From Mycobacterium pinniadriaticum (lineage in GTDB: Bacteria > Actinomycetota > Actinomycetes > Mycobacteriales > Mycobacteriaceae), in assembly GCF_026242045.1 (NCBI RefSeq), contig NZ_JAPJDO010000044.1, positions 1-44,397 on the forward strand: 44,397 nt of DNA, written 5' to 3'. Shown here piece after piece: positions 6,528 through 14,400 of this stretch; positions within the stretch are counted from its first letter, which is position 1, and the number at the start of each line of letters is the position of its first letter. The notes beneath the pieces are model-generated. The model was not told where the DNA came from. It saw only the letters and a list, made by a program, of their open reading frames with translations, and made no database searches. A program made the position numbers and the translations under genes.

Positions 6528-8156
6528 TCACAGCGGAATGTTCCCGTGCTTCTTCGGCGGCACCTGGGCGATCTTGCGTTCCAGCAACCGCAACGCCGTC
6601 GAGATGTAACCGCGGGTGTGCGACGGCGGGATCACCGCATCGACGTAACCGCGCTCGGCCGCGATGTACGGGTTGACCAGCGTGTCCTCGTAATCCTGCT
6701 GCAACTCCAGCCGCAGGGCGTCGACGTCCTTGCCGTCGGCGGCCGCCTGCTTGAGCTGTGAGCGGTAGACGAATCCGACCGCACCCGAGGCGCCCATGAC
6801 CGCGATCTGGGCGGTCGGCCAGGCCACGTTGACGTCGCAGCCCATGTCCTTGGAACCCATGACGCAGTAGGCGCCGCCGTAAGCCTTGCGGGTGATGACG
6901 GTGATCTTGGCGACGGTGGCCTCACCGTAGGCGTACAGCAGCTTCGCGCCGCGCCGGATGATGCCGTTGTACTCCTGATCGGTGCCCGGCAGGAAGCCCG
7001 GCACGTCGACCAGCATCACGATCGGAATGTTGAAGCAATCGCACGTCCGGACGAACCGGGCGGCCTTCTCCGAGGCGTTGATGTCCAGGCAACCGGCAAA
7101 CTGGGTGGGCTGATTGGCCACGATCCCGACTGGGCGGCCGTCGATGCGGCCGAAACCGACGACGATGTTTTGCGCGTATCCCGACTGGATTTCCAGAAAT
7201 TCGTCGTCGTCGAGGATGCGGGTGATCACCTCGTGCATGTCATACGGCTGGTTCGGCGAATCCGGGATCAGGGTGTCGAGCTCGAGGTCTTCGTCGGTGA
7301 GGTTGTCCTCGATGGCGCCGGGGTGCGGCGGCGCGGGGTAGCGCGGCGGCTCGGCGTAGTTGTTCGGGGGCAGGTAGCTGAGCAGGTCGCGGACGTAGTC
7401 CAGGGCATCCTGTTCGCCGGATGCGACGTAGTGCACCGTGCCGGACTTGGCCATGTGCGTGTGGGCGCCGCCCAACTCCTCCATGGTGACGTCCTCGCCG
7501 GTCACCGTCTTGATGACATCGGGGCCGGTGATGAACATCTGGCTGGTCTGGTCGACCATGATGACGAAGTCGGTCAGCGCCGGGGAGTAGACGTGGCCGC
7601 CGGCCGCGGCGCCCATGATCAGCGAGATCTGCGGGATCACGCCGGAGGCCTTGATGTTGTTGTGGAAGATCCGGCTGTAGAGACCGAGCGAGACCACGCC
7701 CTCCTGGATCCGGGCGCCCGCACCGTCGTTGATGCCGATCAGCGGGCGGCCGGTCGTGATTGCCAGCTCTTGGACCTTGACGATCTTCTCGCCGTAGACC
7801 TCGCCGAGGCTGCCGCCGAACACCGTCGCGTCCTGGCTGAAGATGCAGACCTCGCGGCCGTCGATGGTGCCGTAGCCGGTCACCACGCCGTCGCCGACCG
7901 GGCGGTTCTCGGCCAGCCCGAAGTTGGTGCTGCGGTGCCGGGCCAGTGCGTCGAGTTCGACGAACGAGCCCTCGTCGAGCAGCGCCAGGATGCGTTCGCG
8001 AGCGGTCAGCTTGCCCTTCGCGTGCACCTTCTCGACAGCGGTCTCGCCGACCGGATGCAACGCCTCCTTGGCCCGCTGGCGCAGGTCGGCCAGCTTGCCT
8101 GCAGTGGTGTGAATGTCGATCGTGTGCTCGGCGGCCGGTTCCTTAACGCTCGTCAT
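6528..8156 (-). CDS. accD5: Propionyl/acetyl-CoA carboxylase beta subunit AccD5
   Basis: A 542-residue carboxyltransferase beta chain. The N-half crotonase-like domain includes the oxyanion motif INDGAGARIQEG and GAAAGGHVYSPALTDF; the C-half has VDVPGFLPGTDQE and KAYGGAYCVMGSK. AccD5 transfers CO2 from carboxybiotin on AccA3 to propionyl-CoA (and acetyl-CoA), giving methylmalonyl-CoA for branched lipids. The ATG at 8156 begins TSVKEPAAEH; no Shine-Dalgarno precedes it, but a TACCAT -10 box lies 8 nt upstream, consistent with a leaderless mRNA. It is the first gene of the cluster that continues through accE5, maf and sseA. A longer upstream reading frame runs antisense into the PH-domain gene and is rejected. 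Confidence 0.97.
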   Translation of the reverse strand: MTSVKEPAAEHTIDIHTTAGKLADLRQRAKEALHPVGETAVEKVHAKGKLTARERILALLDEGSFVELDALARHRSTNFGLAENRPVGDGVVTGYGTIDGREVCIFSQDATVFGGSLGEVYGEKIVKVQELAITTGRPLIGINDGAGARIQEGVVSLGLYSRIFHNNIKASGVIPQISLIMGAAAGGHVYSPALTDFVIMVDQTSQMFITGPDVIKTVTGEDVTMEELGGAHTHMAKSGTVHYVASGEQDALDYVRDLLSYLPPNNYAEPPRYPAPPHPGAIEDNLTDEDLELDTLIPDSPNQPYDMHEVITRILDDDEFLEIQSGYAQNIVVGFGRIDGRPVGIVANQPTQFAGCLDINASEKAARFVRTCDCFNIPIVMLVDVPGFLPGTDQEYNGIIRRGAKLLYAYGEATVAKITVITRKAYGGAYCVMGSKDMGCDVNVAWPTAQIAVMGASGAVGFVYRSQLKQAAADGKDVDALRLELQQDYEDTLVNPYIAAERGYVDAVIPPSHTRGYISTALRLLERKIAQVPPKKHGNIPL

Positions 8157-8164
8157 GGGTGACG

Positions 8165-8170
8165 ATGGTA
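8165..8170 (-). promoter_or_regulatory. accD5 -10 box, leaderless start
   Basis: TACCAT on the minus strand ends 8 nt before the accD5 ATG, so the expected transcription start falls at or next to the start codon. No -35 match is obvious and no ribosome binding site is present in the region. Confidence 0.5.
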
Positions 8171-8237
8171 TCGGCAACCTTAAGGAGGCGCTAAGGGCAC
8201 CACGTGTCTTGCCTTCACGCGTTTTGTGCATTAGTAG

Positions 8238-8762
8238 ATGACCATGGGTTATCCCGAGAACGTGCTTGCCGAGGGCGAGCAGGTCGTCCTGCACCGCCAC
8301 CCGCACTGGAAGCGACTGGTCGGCCCGGTCCTGGTGCTGCTGGTGACGACCATCGTGGCGTCGTTCGTGGCCGCGCTCGTCAACAACACCAGCTGGGACC
8401 CCACCGCCAAGAGGGTCCTCTTCGGTGTCATCGCGGCGATCTGGCTGATCCTGGTCGGCTGGCTGACGTTGTGGCGTTTCTTCAATTGGCTCACAACGCA
8501 TTTCGTGATCACCGATCGGCGGGTGATGTTCCGCCACGGGCTGCTGACCCGGTCAGGTATCGATATCCCGTTGGCGCGCGTCAACAGTGTGGAGTTCCGG
8601 CACGGCCTGCTCGATCGCATGCTGCGGACCGGCACACTGGTCATCGAGTCAGCGAGCCAGGATCCCCTTGAGTTCTACGACATTCCCGGCGTGGAGCGGG
8701 TGCATTCACTGCTGTATCACGAAGTTTTCGACACCCTGGGCTCCGAAGAGTCACCCAGCTGA
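8238..8762 (+). CDS. PH-domain (bPH2/YdbS-like) membrane protein (Rv3278c-like)
   Basis: A 174-residue protein. An N-terminal cytosolic stretch containing VLAEGEQVVLHRHPHWK is followed by two membrane segments, about residues 27-48 and 60-82, then a bacterial PH domain starting at HFVITDRRVMFRHGLLTRSG and running to DIPGVERVHSLLY. This is the common layout of bPH2 membrane proteins of unknown function. It starts at ATG 8238 (second ATG at 8244), divergent from accD5 across about 80 bp. Its last 46 bp overlap the convergent gtrA gene. The same neighbour pair exists in M. tuberculosis, though there birA sits between accD5 and this gene. Confidence 0.88.
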   Translation: MTMGYPENVLAEGEQVVLHRHPHWKRLVGPVLVLLVTTIVASFVAALVNNTSWDPTAKRVLFGVIAAIWLILVGWLTLWRFFNWLTTHFVITDRRVMFRHGLLTRSGIDIPLARVNSVEFRHGLLDRMLRTGTLVIESASQDPLEFYDIPGVERVHSLLYHEVFDTLGSEESPS

Positions 8763-9367
8763 CGCGCTATCCGGCGACGGCGCAGTGGGGTGACCGTGCC
8801 GCCGGCCTCGTACTCGTCCTCCAGCGCCTCGACGAAGCCGCCGCCGGTGAGCGTGGATTCCAGCGCCTTGTCGTGGCTGGGCCCGAACTCGTCGGGGAAC
8901 ACCCACCGCCGGAACGCCCAGAACCGAAACGCCATCTGCAACAGGTTGCCCAGGATGTAGGCGGCGACGAAGTCGGCGATGTTCTCGATGGTCAGTGATA
9001 CGTGCGGTACGCGCAGTTCCAGCACATAGCTGGAGAACCACAGCGGGGCCATGCTCAGCAACACACCGACGCCGCTGACCGCGAAGAACAGCAGCGCTTC
9101 GTGGTGACGTTCGCGGCCTCCGCGGTTGCGGAAGCTCCACTCCCGGTTCAGCACGTAGGACGCGATGACGGCGACGATGCCGGCGATCACCTTGGCGGTG
9201 ACCGGCTTCGGCTCGAGGATCGTCAGCTTCAGCGTGTAGAAGATCGCAGAGTCGATGACGAACGTCGTCGCACCGACGATCGCGAACTTGATGAGTTCGT
9301 GATGCCGCTCGGCGAAGGGCCGGATCGGTCGGGGCAGCCGAGCGATCGTGGCATCTGCGAAAGACAC
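8717..9367 (-). CDS. GtrA-family membrane protein (Rv3277-like)
   Basis: A 216-residue integral membrane protein. After an N-terminal amphipathic stretch comes the GtrA domain (HELIKFAIVGATTFVIDSAI...), with four membrane segments between about residues 20 and 150, then a basic/acidic cytosolic tail. GtrA proteins are thought to help translocate polyprenyl-linked sugars across the membrane for wall or lipoglycan synthesis; several envelope sugar genes lie downstream in this window. The GTG start at 9367 is set by the conserved SFADATIARLPR beginning and by a TAGACT -10 box 8 nt upstream. The gene ends inside the PH-domain gene by 46 nt, tail to tail. Confidence 0.9.
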   Translation of the reverse strand: MSFADATIARLPRPIRPFAERHHELIKFAIVGATTFVIDSAIFYTLKLTILEPKPVTAKVIAGIVAVIASYVLNREWSFRNRGGRERHHEALLFFAVSGVGVLLSMAPLWFSSYVLELRVPHVSLTIENIADFVAAYILGNLLQMAFRFWAFRRWVFPDEFGPSHDKALESTLTGGGFVEALEDEYEAGGTVTPLRRRRIARQLGDSSEPRVSKTS

Positions 9368-9375
9368 AAGGAGAA

Positions 9376-9381
9376 AGTCTA
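9376..9381 (-). promoter_or_regulatory. gtrA -10 box, leaderless start
   Basis: TAGACT on the minus strand lies 8 nt before the GTG start of the GtrA gene, placing the transcription start at the start codon. No Shine-Dalgarno is seen between them. Confidence 0.5.
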
Positions 9382-9424
9382 CGGAAGTCACCGCAGGTGT
9401 GCGTACTCGCGCAGGTCTGACACC

Positions 9425-10642
9425 ATGATGGCCGTGTCGAAGCGCCCCACACCTCCCATCGTCGCCATGGTCGGCGGCGGGCAGCTGGCCAGGATGACCC
9501 ATCAGGCGGCGATCGCGCTGGGGCAGAGCCTGCGGGTGCTGGCGGTCAGCCCCGACGATCCGGCCGCCCAGGTGTCTCCCGACGTGGTGATCGGCGCCCA
9601 CACCGACCTCGAAGTGCTGCGAACGGCCGCCACCGGCGCCGCCGCGCTGACGTTCGATCACGAGCACGTGCCGACCGCGCTGCTCGACACCCTGGTCGGT
9701 GAAGGGGTGAAGGTGTACCCGCCGCCCGAGGCGCTGGTGCACGCCCAGGACAAGCTGGTGATGCGGCGCAAACTGGAGCAACTCGGCGCGCCGATCCCGC
9801 GGTTCACCACCGTGACCAGCGTCGACGATGTCGACGCCTTCGCCGCTGCCGTCAGCGGCCCGGTCGTGGTCAAGACCGTGCGGGGCGGCTATGACGGTCG
9901 CGGTGTGGTGCTCACCCGGGACCTGGCGCACGCCCGCGAGGTGGTCGCAAGCTATTTGGCCGACAACGTGGCGGTGCTGCTCGAGGAGCGGGTGTCGACG
10001 CGCCGCGAGCTCTCGGCGCTGGTCGCGCGTTCACCGTTCGGTCAGGGCGCGGCCTGGCCGATCGTGGAGACGGTGCAGCGCGACGGCATCTGCGTCACCG
10101 TCCTGGCACCCGCACCGGGGCTTTCCGAGGATCTGGCCGGTGCCGCCGAGCAGCTTGGCCTGCGGCTGGCCGCCGACCTCGGGGTGGTCGGCGTACTGGC
10201 CGTCGAGCTGTTCGAGACGACCGAGGGCGCGCTGCTGGTCAACGAGCTGGCCATGCGGCCGCACAATTCCGGGCACTGGACCATGGACGGCGCGGTGACC
10301 AGCCAGTTCGAACAACATCTGCGTGCCGTTCTGGACTACCCGCTGGGCGATACCCGGCCGATCGCGCCGGTGACGGTGATGGCCAATGTGCTGGGCGCGC
10401 CGCAGACCCCCGTGATGGGTCTGGACGAGCGGCTGCACCACCTTTTCGGCCGGATTCCGGAGGCGAAGGTCCACCTGTACGGCAAGGCCGAACGCCCGGG
10501 GCGCAAGGTGGGTCACGTCAATATCGTCGGCACCGCGGACTGCGACGTGAATCGTGTTCGTGAACGTGCCGAACGGGCGGCACACTGGTTGTCGCACGCA
10601 GAGTGGACCGACGGATGGGACGGGCACAGCGCCGATGACTGA
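9425..10642 (+). CDS. purK: N5-carboxyaminoimidazole ribonucleotide synthase PurK
   Basis: A 405-residue ATP-grasp enzyme that converts AIR, ATP and bicarbonate to N5-CAIR in purine synthesis. The N-terminal VAMVGGGQLARMTHQAA is the preATP-grasp signature, with FDHEHVP, the lysine strand VVVKTVRGGYDGRG and the catalytic NELAMRPHNSGHWT following in the right order. It starts at ATG 9425 (a second ATG at 9428), divergent from gtrA with 57 bp between. The purE ATG lies 8 nt inside its 3' end, so the two purine enzymes are coupled. A long upstream in-frame extension runs antisense through gtrA and is rejected. Confidence 0.97.
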   Translation: MMAVSKRPTPPIVAMVGGGQLARMTHQAAIALGQSLRVLAVSPDDPAAQVSPDVVIGAHTDLEVLRTAATGAAALTFDHEHVPTALLDTLVGEGVKVYPPPEALVHAQDKLVMRRKLEQLGAPIPRFTTVTSVDDVDAFAAAVSGPVVVKTVRGGYDGRGVVLTRDLAHAREVVASYLADNVAVLLEERVSTRRELSALVARSPFGQGAAWPIVETVQRDGICVTVLAPAPGLSEDLAGAAEQLGLRLAADLGVVGVLAVELFETTEGALLVNELAMRPHNSGHWTMDGAVTSQFEQHLRAVLDYPLGDTRPIAPVTVMANVLGAPQTPVMGLDERLHHLFGRIPEAKVHLYGKAERPGRKVGHVNIVGTADCDVNRVRERAERAAHWLSHAEWTDGWDGHSADD

Positions 10643-11144
10643 AAACGGGCCGCGGGTCGGCTTGATCATGGGCTCCGACAGCGACTGGCCGGTGATGGAG
10701 GCTGCGGCCGAGGCGTTGGCCGAGTTCGAGGTGCCCTTCGAGGTCGGCGTCGTGTCCGCGCATCGCACACCCGGGCGCATGCTCGACTACGCGCGCGGCG
10801 CGGCCGCCCGTGGCATCCAGGTGATCATCGCCGGGGCGGGCGGCGCCGCCCACCTGCCCGGGATGGTGGCCTCGGCCACCCCGCTCCCGGTGATCGGAGT
10901 TCCGGTGCCGCTGGCCAAGCTGGACGGGCTGGACTCGCTGCTGTCGATCGTGCAGATGCCGGCCGGTGTGCCGGTGGCCACGGTCTCGATCGGCGGCGCC
11001 CGCAATGCCGGGTTGCTGGCCGTGCGCATCCTCGCGGCCTCCGACAAGGCGCTGCACAAGCGCATGGAGAGCTTTCAGAATGATCTGGAAGCCCAGGTGC
11101 TGGAGAAGGATCGGGCGCTGCGGGAGCGATTACTCGGTGAGTGA
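10635..11144 (+). CDS. purE: N5-CAIR mutase PurE
   Basis: A 169-residue class I PurE. The signature GLIMGSDSDWPVME near the N-terminus, VVSAHRTPGRM with the catalytic His, and GAGGAAHLPGMVAS are all present. It isomerises N5-CAIR made by PurK to CAIR in the cytosol. The ATG at 10635 overlaps the purK end by 8 nt, which fixes the start. A short leader of 42 nt separates it from fadE25, so the three genes may be read together. Confidence 0.97.
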   Translation: MTENGPRVGLIMGSDSDWPVMEAAAEALAEFEVPFEVGVVSAHRTPGRMLDYARGAAARGIQVIIAGAGGAAHLPGMVASATPLPVIGVPVPLAKLDGLDSLLSIVQMPAGVPVATVSIGGARNAGLLAVRILAASDKALHKRMESFQNDLEAQVLEKDRALRERLLGE

Positions 11145-11186
11145 AGACCCGAGTAAGGTTCCCAACCAAGTAGTTAGGAGGCTGTG

Positions 11187-12347
11187 ATGGCGGGAAATCC
11201 GGATTTCGATGTGTTCAAGTTGCCCGAGGAACACGACGAGCTGCGGGCGGCGATTCGGGCGTTGGCCGAAAAAGAGATCGCCCCATTTGCGGCCGACTGC
11301 GACGAGAACTCGCGTTTCCCGCAGGAAGCGCTGGATGCGCTGAATGCCTCGGGGTTCAACGCGGTCCACGTGCCCGAGGAGTACGGCGGGCAGGGCGCGG
11401 ATTCGGTGGCCGCGTGCATCGTCATCGAGGAGGTCGCGCGGGTCGACGCGTCGGCATCCCTGATTCCCGCCGTGAACAAGCTCGGCACGATGGGCCTGAT
11501 CCTGCGCGGGTCGGACGAGCTCAAGAAGAAGGTGCTGCCCTCGATCGCTTCCGGTGAGGCGATGGCGTCGTACGCGCTCTCCGAGCGGGAGGCCGGCAGC
11601 GACGCGGCGTCGATGCGGACCCGGGCCAAGGCCGACGGCGACGACTGGATCCTCAACGGCGCCAAGGCGTGGATCACCAACGGCGGCAAGTCGACCTGGT
11701 ACACGGTGATGGCGGTGACCGATCCGGACAAGGGCGCCAACGGCATTTCGGCGTTCGTGGTGCACCTCGATGACGAGGGCTTCACGATCGGGCCGAAGGA
11801 ACGCAAGCTCGGCATCAAGGGCTCGCCGACCACCGAGCTCTACTTCGAGAACTGCCGCATCCCGGGAGACCGGATGATCGGCGACCCGGGCACCGGGTTC
11901 AAGACGGCGCTGGCCACCCTGGATCACACCCGGCCGACCATCGGCGCGCAGGCCGTCGGTATCGCGCAGGGCGCACTGGACGCGGCGATCGCATACACCA
12001 AGGACCGCAAGCAGTTCGGCCGTCCGGTCGCCGACAACCAGGGTGTGCAGTTCATGCTCGCCGACATGGCGATGAAGGTCGAAGCGGCCCGCCTGATGGT
12101 GTACTCGGCGGCCGCTCGAGCCGAGCGCGGTGAACCCAACCTCGGGTTCATCTCGGCGGCCTCGAAGTGCTTTGCCTCCGATGTCGCCATGGAGGTGACC
12201 ACCGACGCCGTGCAGTTGTTCGGTGGTGCGGGCTACACCGTGGACTTCCCGGTGGAGCGAATGATGCGCGACGCCAAGATCACTCAGATCTACGAAGGCA
12301 CAAACCAGATCCAGCGGGTCGTGATGTCCCGCGCTCTGCTGAAGTGA
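11187..12347 (+). CDS. fadE25: Acyl-CoA dehydrogenase FadE25
   Basis: A 386-residue FAD-dependent acyl-CoA dehydrogenase. Domains in order: N-terminal helical (HDELRAAIRALAEKEI), middle beta domain with YALSEREAGSDAASM and WITNGG (FAD/substrate contacts), and C-terminal helical with RKQFGRPVADNQ and IYEGTNQIQR; the Glu in YEGTNQ is the family catalytic base. It would make the 2,3-double bond in fatty acyl-CoA during beta-oxidation. A TAGGAGG Shine-Dalgarno sits 5 nt before ATG 11187, which is why this start is preferred to the GTG at 11184. It ends one base away from the convergent birA stop. Confidence 0.95.
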   Translation: MAGNPDFDVFKLPEEHDELRAAIRALAEKEIAPFAADCDENSRFPQEALDALNASGFNAVHVPEEYGGQGADSVAACIVIEEVARVDASASLIPAVNKLGTMGLILRGSDELKKKVLPSIASGEAMASYALSEREAGSDAASMRTRAKADGDDWILNGAKAWITNGGKSTWYTVMAVTDPDKGANGISAFVVHLDDEGFTIGPKERKLGIKGSPTTELYFENCRIPGDRMIGDPGTGFKTALATLDHTRPTIGAQAVGIAQGALDAAIAYTKDRKQFGRPVADNQGVQFMLADMAMKVEAARLMVYSAAARAERGEPNLGFISAASKCFASDVAMEVTTDAVQLFGGAGYTVDFPVERMMRDAKITQIYEGTNQIQRVVMSRALLK

Positions 12348-12348
12348 G

Positions 12349-13134
12349 CTAGTCGGCCGGTCTCAGGTGGGTGATGTCACCCGCCGAGACCGTCTCGACC
12401 CCGCTGCCGGCGTCGATGGCAAGTCTTCCCATGTCATCGATATCGACTGCGACACCGATGATTTCACGATTGCCGGGCAGGACGGCCCGCACCCGGCTGC
12501 CCAGGGTGAGGCTGTGACGGCGGTAGTCGTCGATCAGCGTCGGGTCGGGTCCTTTCGCGGTCTGCCACCGTCCGATGCGGGCGGTCAGCTCGCGCAGGAT
12601 CGTCCCGAGCAGGACATCGCGGTCCAGCATCGCCGCACCCAGCATCTGTAGCGAGGTGGCCCTGGGGTCCGGCGCCTCCTCGGCGGTCATGGTGACGTTG
12701 AGCCCGAGGCCCACCACGATGACCGGATCGGGCGCGGCGACCTCGGCCAGGATGCCGGCCAGCTTTCCGGTGCCCACCAGAATGTCGTTGGGCCACTTCA
12801 CCCCGGCCTCGATGCCGGTGGTCTGCCGGACGGCGTCGACCAATGCCACACCGGTCAGCAGCGGCAGCCATCCCCACCCCTGCGATGGAACTCCGTCGGC
12901 GTCGACACCGATCGACAGGGCGATCTGCGAGCGTGGCGGCGCCGACCAGCTGCGCCCATTGCGGCCGCGACCCGCGTTCTGGTGTTCGGCGAGCAGTACG
13001 GCACCGCGGATGTCCTCGCCCGCGGCGTGCCGGGCCAGCAGGTCGGCATTGGTCGAGCCAGTCGTCTCGACCACGTCGAGGCGCCGCACCGGAAGATCGG
13101 GCAACGACGTGGGGTTCAACGGGACGCGGCTCAT
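12349..13134 (-). CDS. birA: Biotin-[acetyl-CoA-carboxylase] ligase BirA (monofunctional)
   Basis: A 261-residue biotin protein ligase without the N-terminal DNA-binding domain found in E. coli BirA. The family motif GRGRNGR is at residues 55-61, with STNADLLARH upstream and VKWPNDILV near residue 113; the C-terminal SH3-like domain ends with VSAGDITHL. It makes biotinyl-AMP and attaches biotin to the AccA3 Lys encoded at the left of the window. In M. tuberculosis birA lies next to accD5; here it is about 4 kb away, convergent with fadE25, so it has moved. A TAGGCT -10 box 7 nt before the ATG and no Shine-Dalgarno suggest a leaderless mRNA. Confidence 0.95.
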   Translation of the reverse strand: MSRVPLNPTSLPDLPVRRLDVVETTGSTNADLLARHAAGEDIRGAVLLAEHQNAGRGRNGRSWSAPPRSQIALSIGVDADGVPSQGWGWLPLLTGVALVDAVRQTTGIEAGVKWPNDILVGTGKLAGILAEVAAPDPVIVVGLGLNVTMTAEEAPDPRATSLQMLGAAMLDRDVLLGTILRELTARIGRWQTAKGPDPTLIDDYRRHSLTLGSRVRAVLPGNREIIGVAVDIDDMGRLAIDAGSGVETVSAGDITHLRPAD

Positions 13135-13141
13135 CCTGGGA

Positions 13142-13147
13142 AGCCTA
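13142..13147 (-). promoter_or_regulatory. birA -10 box, leaderless start
   Basis: TAGGCT on the minus strand is separated from the birA ATG by 7 nt. No Shine-Dalgarno lies between them. Confidence 0.5.
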
Positions 13148-13193
13148 GTGATCGACTGGCCGCATTCCGCTCCGCCACAGCTTCACCGCCCTC

Positions 13194-13199
13194 TAGCGT
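13194..13199 (+). promoter_or_regulatory. -10 box of the DUF2834 gene, leaderless start
   Basis: TAGCGT lies 6 nt before the ATG at 13206. With the birA box this makes a back-to-back pair of leaderless promoters within 71 bp. Confidence 0.5.
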
Positions 13200-13205
13200 C
13201 AGGCG

Positions 13206-13658
13206 ATGACAACAGCTGAGCAATCCACACCGATGCCACGGAGCAGCAAGATCCTCTGCGGGGTCTATGGTGCCATCGCCGTCGCCGCACTCATTGCGAC
13301 GTGGAGCCAGAACCTGGCCTATCTCGACAGCCCGGCCCGATTCCTGCTCGACTTTCTGAACGACTCCAAAGTCACCCCGGCATCGCGATCGCTGACAGTC
13401 GACATTCTGTTGTTCCTGTTGTCTGCCGTGATCCTGATGGTGATCGAGGCGCGCAAGCATGACGTCAGATTTGTCTGGCTCTATGTCCTGGGTGGATTCG
13501 CCATCGCGATCAGCGTCACGTTCCCCCTGTTTCTCATCGCCCGCGAATTGCGCATCGGGGCATCCGATGAGCCCCGCCTTCATGCGACGGACACCATCCT
13601 GTTGGCCGTCGTCGCCGTGGTCGTCGCGGCGGCGACCATCTGGGTGGAGATGGGGTGA
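13206..13658 (+). CDS. DUF2834 membrane protein
   Basis: A 150-residue membrane protein. After a short polar N-terminus (residues 1-14) there are four hydrophobic segments, about 17-33, 62-80, 88-110 and 128-146. The first carries the pattern YGAIAVAALIATWSQNLAY typical of DUF2834 proteins. No catalytic or transport motif is visible, so function is unknown. It stands between divergent birA and the convergent AMP-binding-like gene, with 31 bp to the latter, and is not part of the corresponding M. tuberculosis gene order that I recall. Confidence 0.8.
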   Translation: MTTAEQSTPMPRSSKILCGVYGAIAVAALIATWSQNLAYLDSPARFLLDFLNDSKVTPASRSLTVDILLFLLSAVILMVIEARKHDVRFVWLYVLGGFAIAISVTFPLFLIARELRIGASDEPRLHATDTILLAVVAVVVAAATIWVEMG

Positions 13659-13689
13659 TCGGCACGCAGTCGCCGACGGTCGGCACCGC

Positions 13690-14400
13690 TCAGGCCAGAT
13701 CTCGGGTGACCTTCTCTGCCGTCCGGCGTCGATCCAGAAGATCCGGATCGGGATTGGATACCTGAACCAATGAGGCGCCGGCGGCGAACACCGCCAGCAG
13801 GTTGGCGATGATTCCGCCCGGGGTCGACCACGACAACGACGACATCACCCGGTCACCGGCGTTCAGTCCGAGGTCGGCGACCGATGCCGCGGTAGCGGCC
13901 AGCACGTCATCGACCGACCGGCCGTCGAGTGCCGGTCCCGGTCGTGGCTCGGCGGTGTACTGGTCGCCGTGCACCCGCACCGCGGTCGCGTAGTCGGTGA
14001 CGCCGATGGGCAGATCGGGTGCGGGTTTGCCGAACGGATCCAGTGACAGCACGGCGACCTCGCCGCCGGCCACCATCTCGTCGGCCTCGTCCAGCCGCTC
14101 CGATGTGCAGAGCGCGATGTCGGCCGACCCGGAGAGCGTCACCTCGGCGCCGATCCACCACACCCCGAGCAGTACCGCCGCCGTCTGCCAGTGCGCGGGC
14201 AACAGCACCGCCACCCGGGTGCCCGGCCCGGCGCCGAGTTCGTCGCGTAACAGATTGGCGGTCTTGGCCGCCCAGTTGACCAGTGTCACCGTCGACACCT
14301 CGATGCGCTCACCCGTCGCGTCGTCGTAGTAGGTGATCCGCGGGCCCATCGGGTCGGCCTTCAGCAGCGGATCCAGCACCGCCGCAGTCAAATTGGTCAT
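13690..14400 (-). CDS. TIGR03089 family protein (truncated acyl-CoA synthetase-like, Rv3268-like)
   Basis: A 236-residue protein resembling only the N-terminal part of AMP-binding acyl-CoA synthetases. ITYYDDATGERIEVSTVTLVNWAAKTANLL corresponds to the start of that domain, but the phosphate-binding STG-rich loop and the C-terminal hinge and lysine are absent, so it is unlikely to adenylate substrates by itself. This short form is a recognised actinobacterial family (TIGR03089). The ATG at 14400 overlaps the lcp1 stop by one base (TGATG), giving coupling to the wall ligase gene. An upstream in-frame ATG at 14412 is an alternative start. Function is unknown. Confidence 0.85.
   Translation of the reverse strand: MTNLTAAVLDPLLKADPMGPRITYYDDATGERIEVSTVTLVNWAAKTANLLRDELGAGPGTRVAVLLPAHWQTAAVLLGVWWIGAEVTLSGSADIALCTSERLDEADEMVAGGEVAVLSLDPFGKPAPDLPIGVTDYATAVRVHGDQYTAEPRPGPALDGRSVDDVLAATAASVADLGLNAGDRVMSSLSWSTPGGIIANLLAVFAAGASLVQVSNPDPDLLDRRRTAEKVTRDLA

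Noticed and set aside
8157..8537. N-terminal extension of accD5 to 8537
   Set aside because: It would run antisense through the PH-domain gene and add residues without homology; the family start and a leaderless -10 box support 8156.
9002..9424. Upstream extension of purK
   Set aside because: It reads antisense through the conserved GtrA gene and adds no PurK-like sequence.
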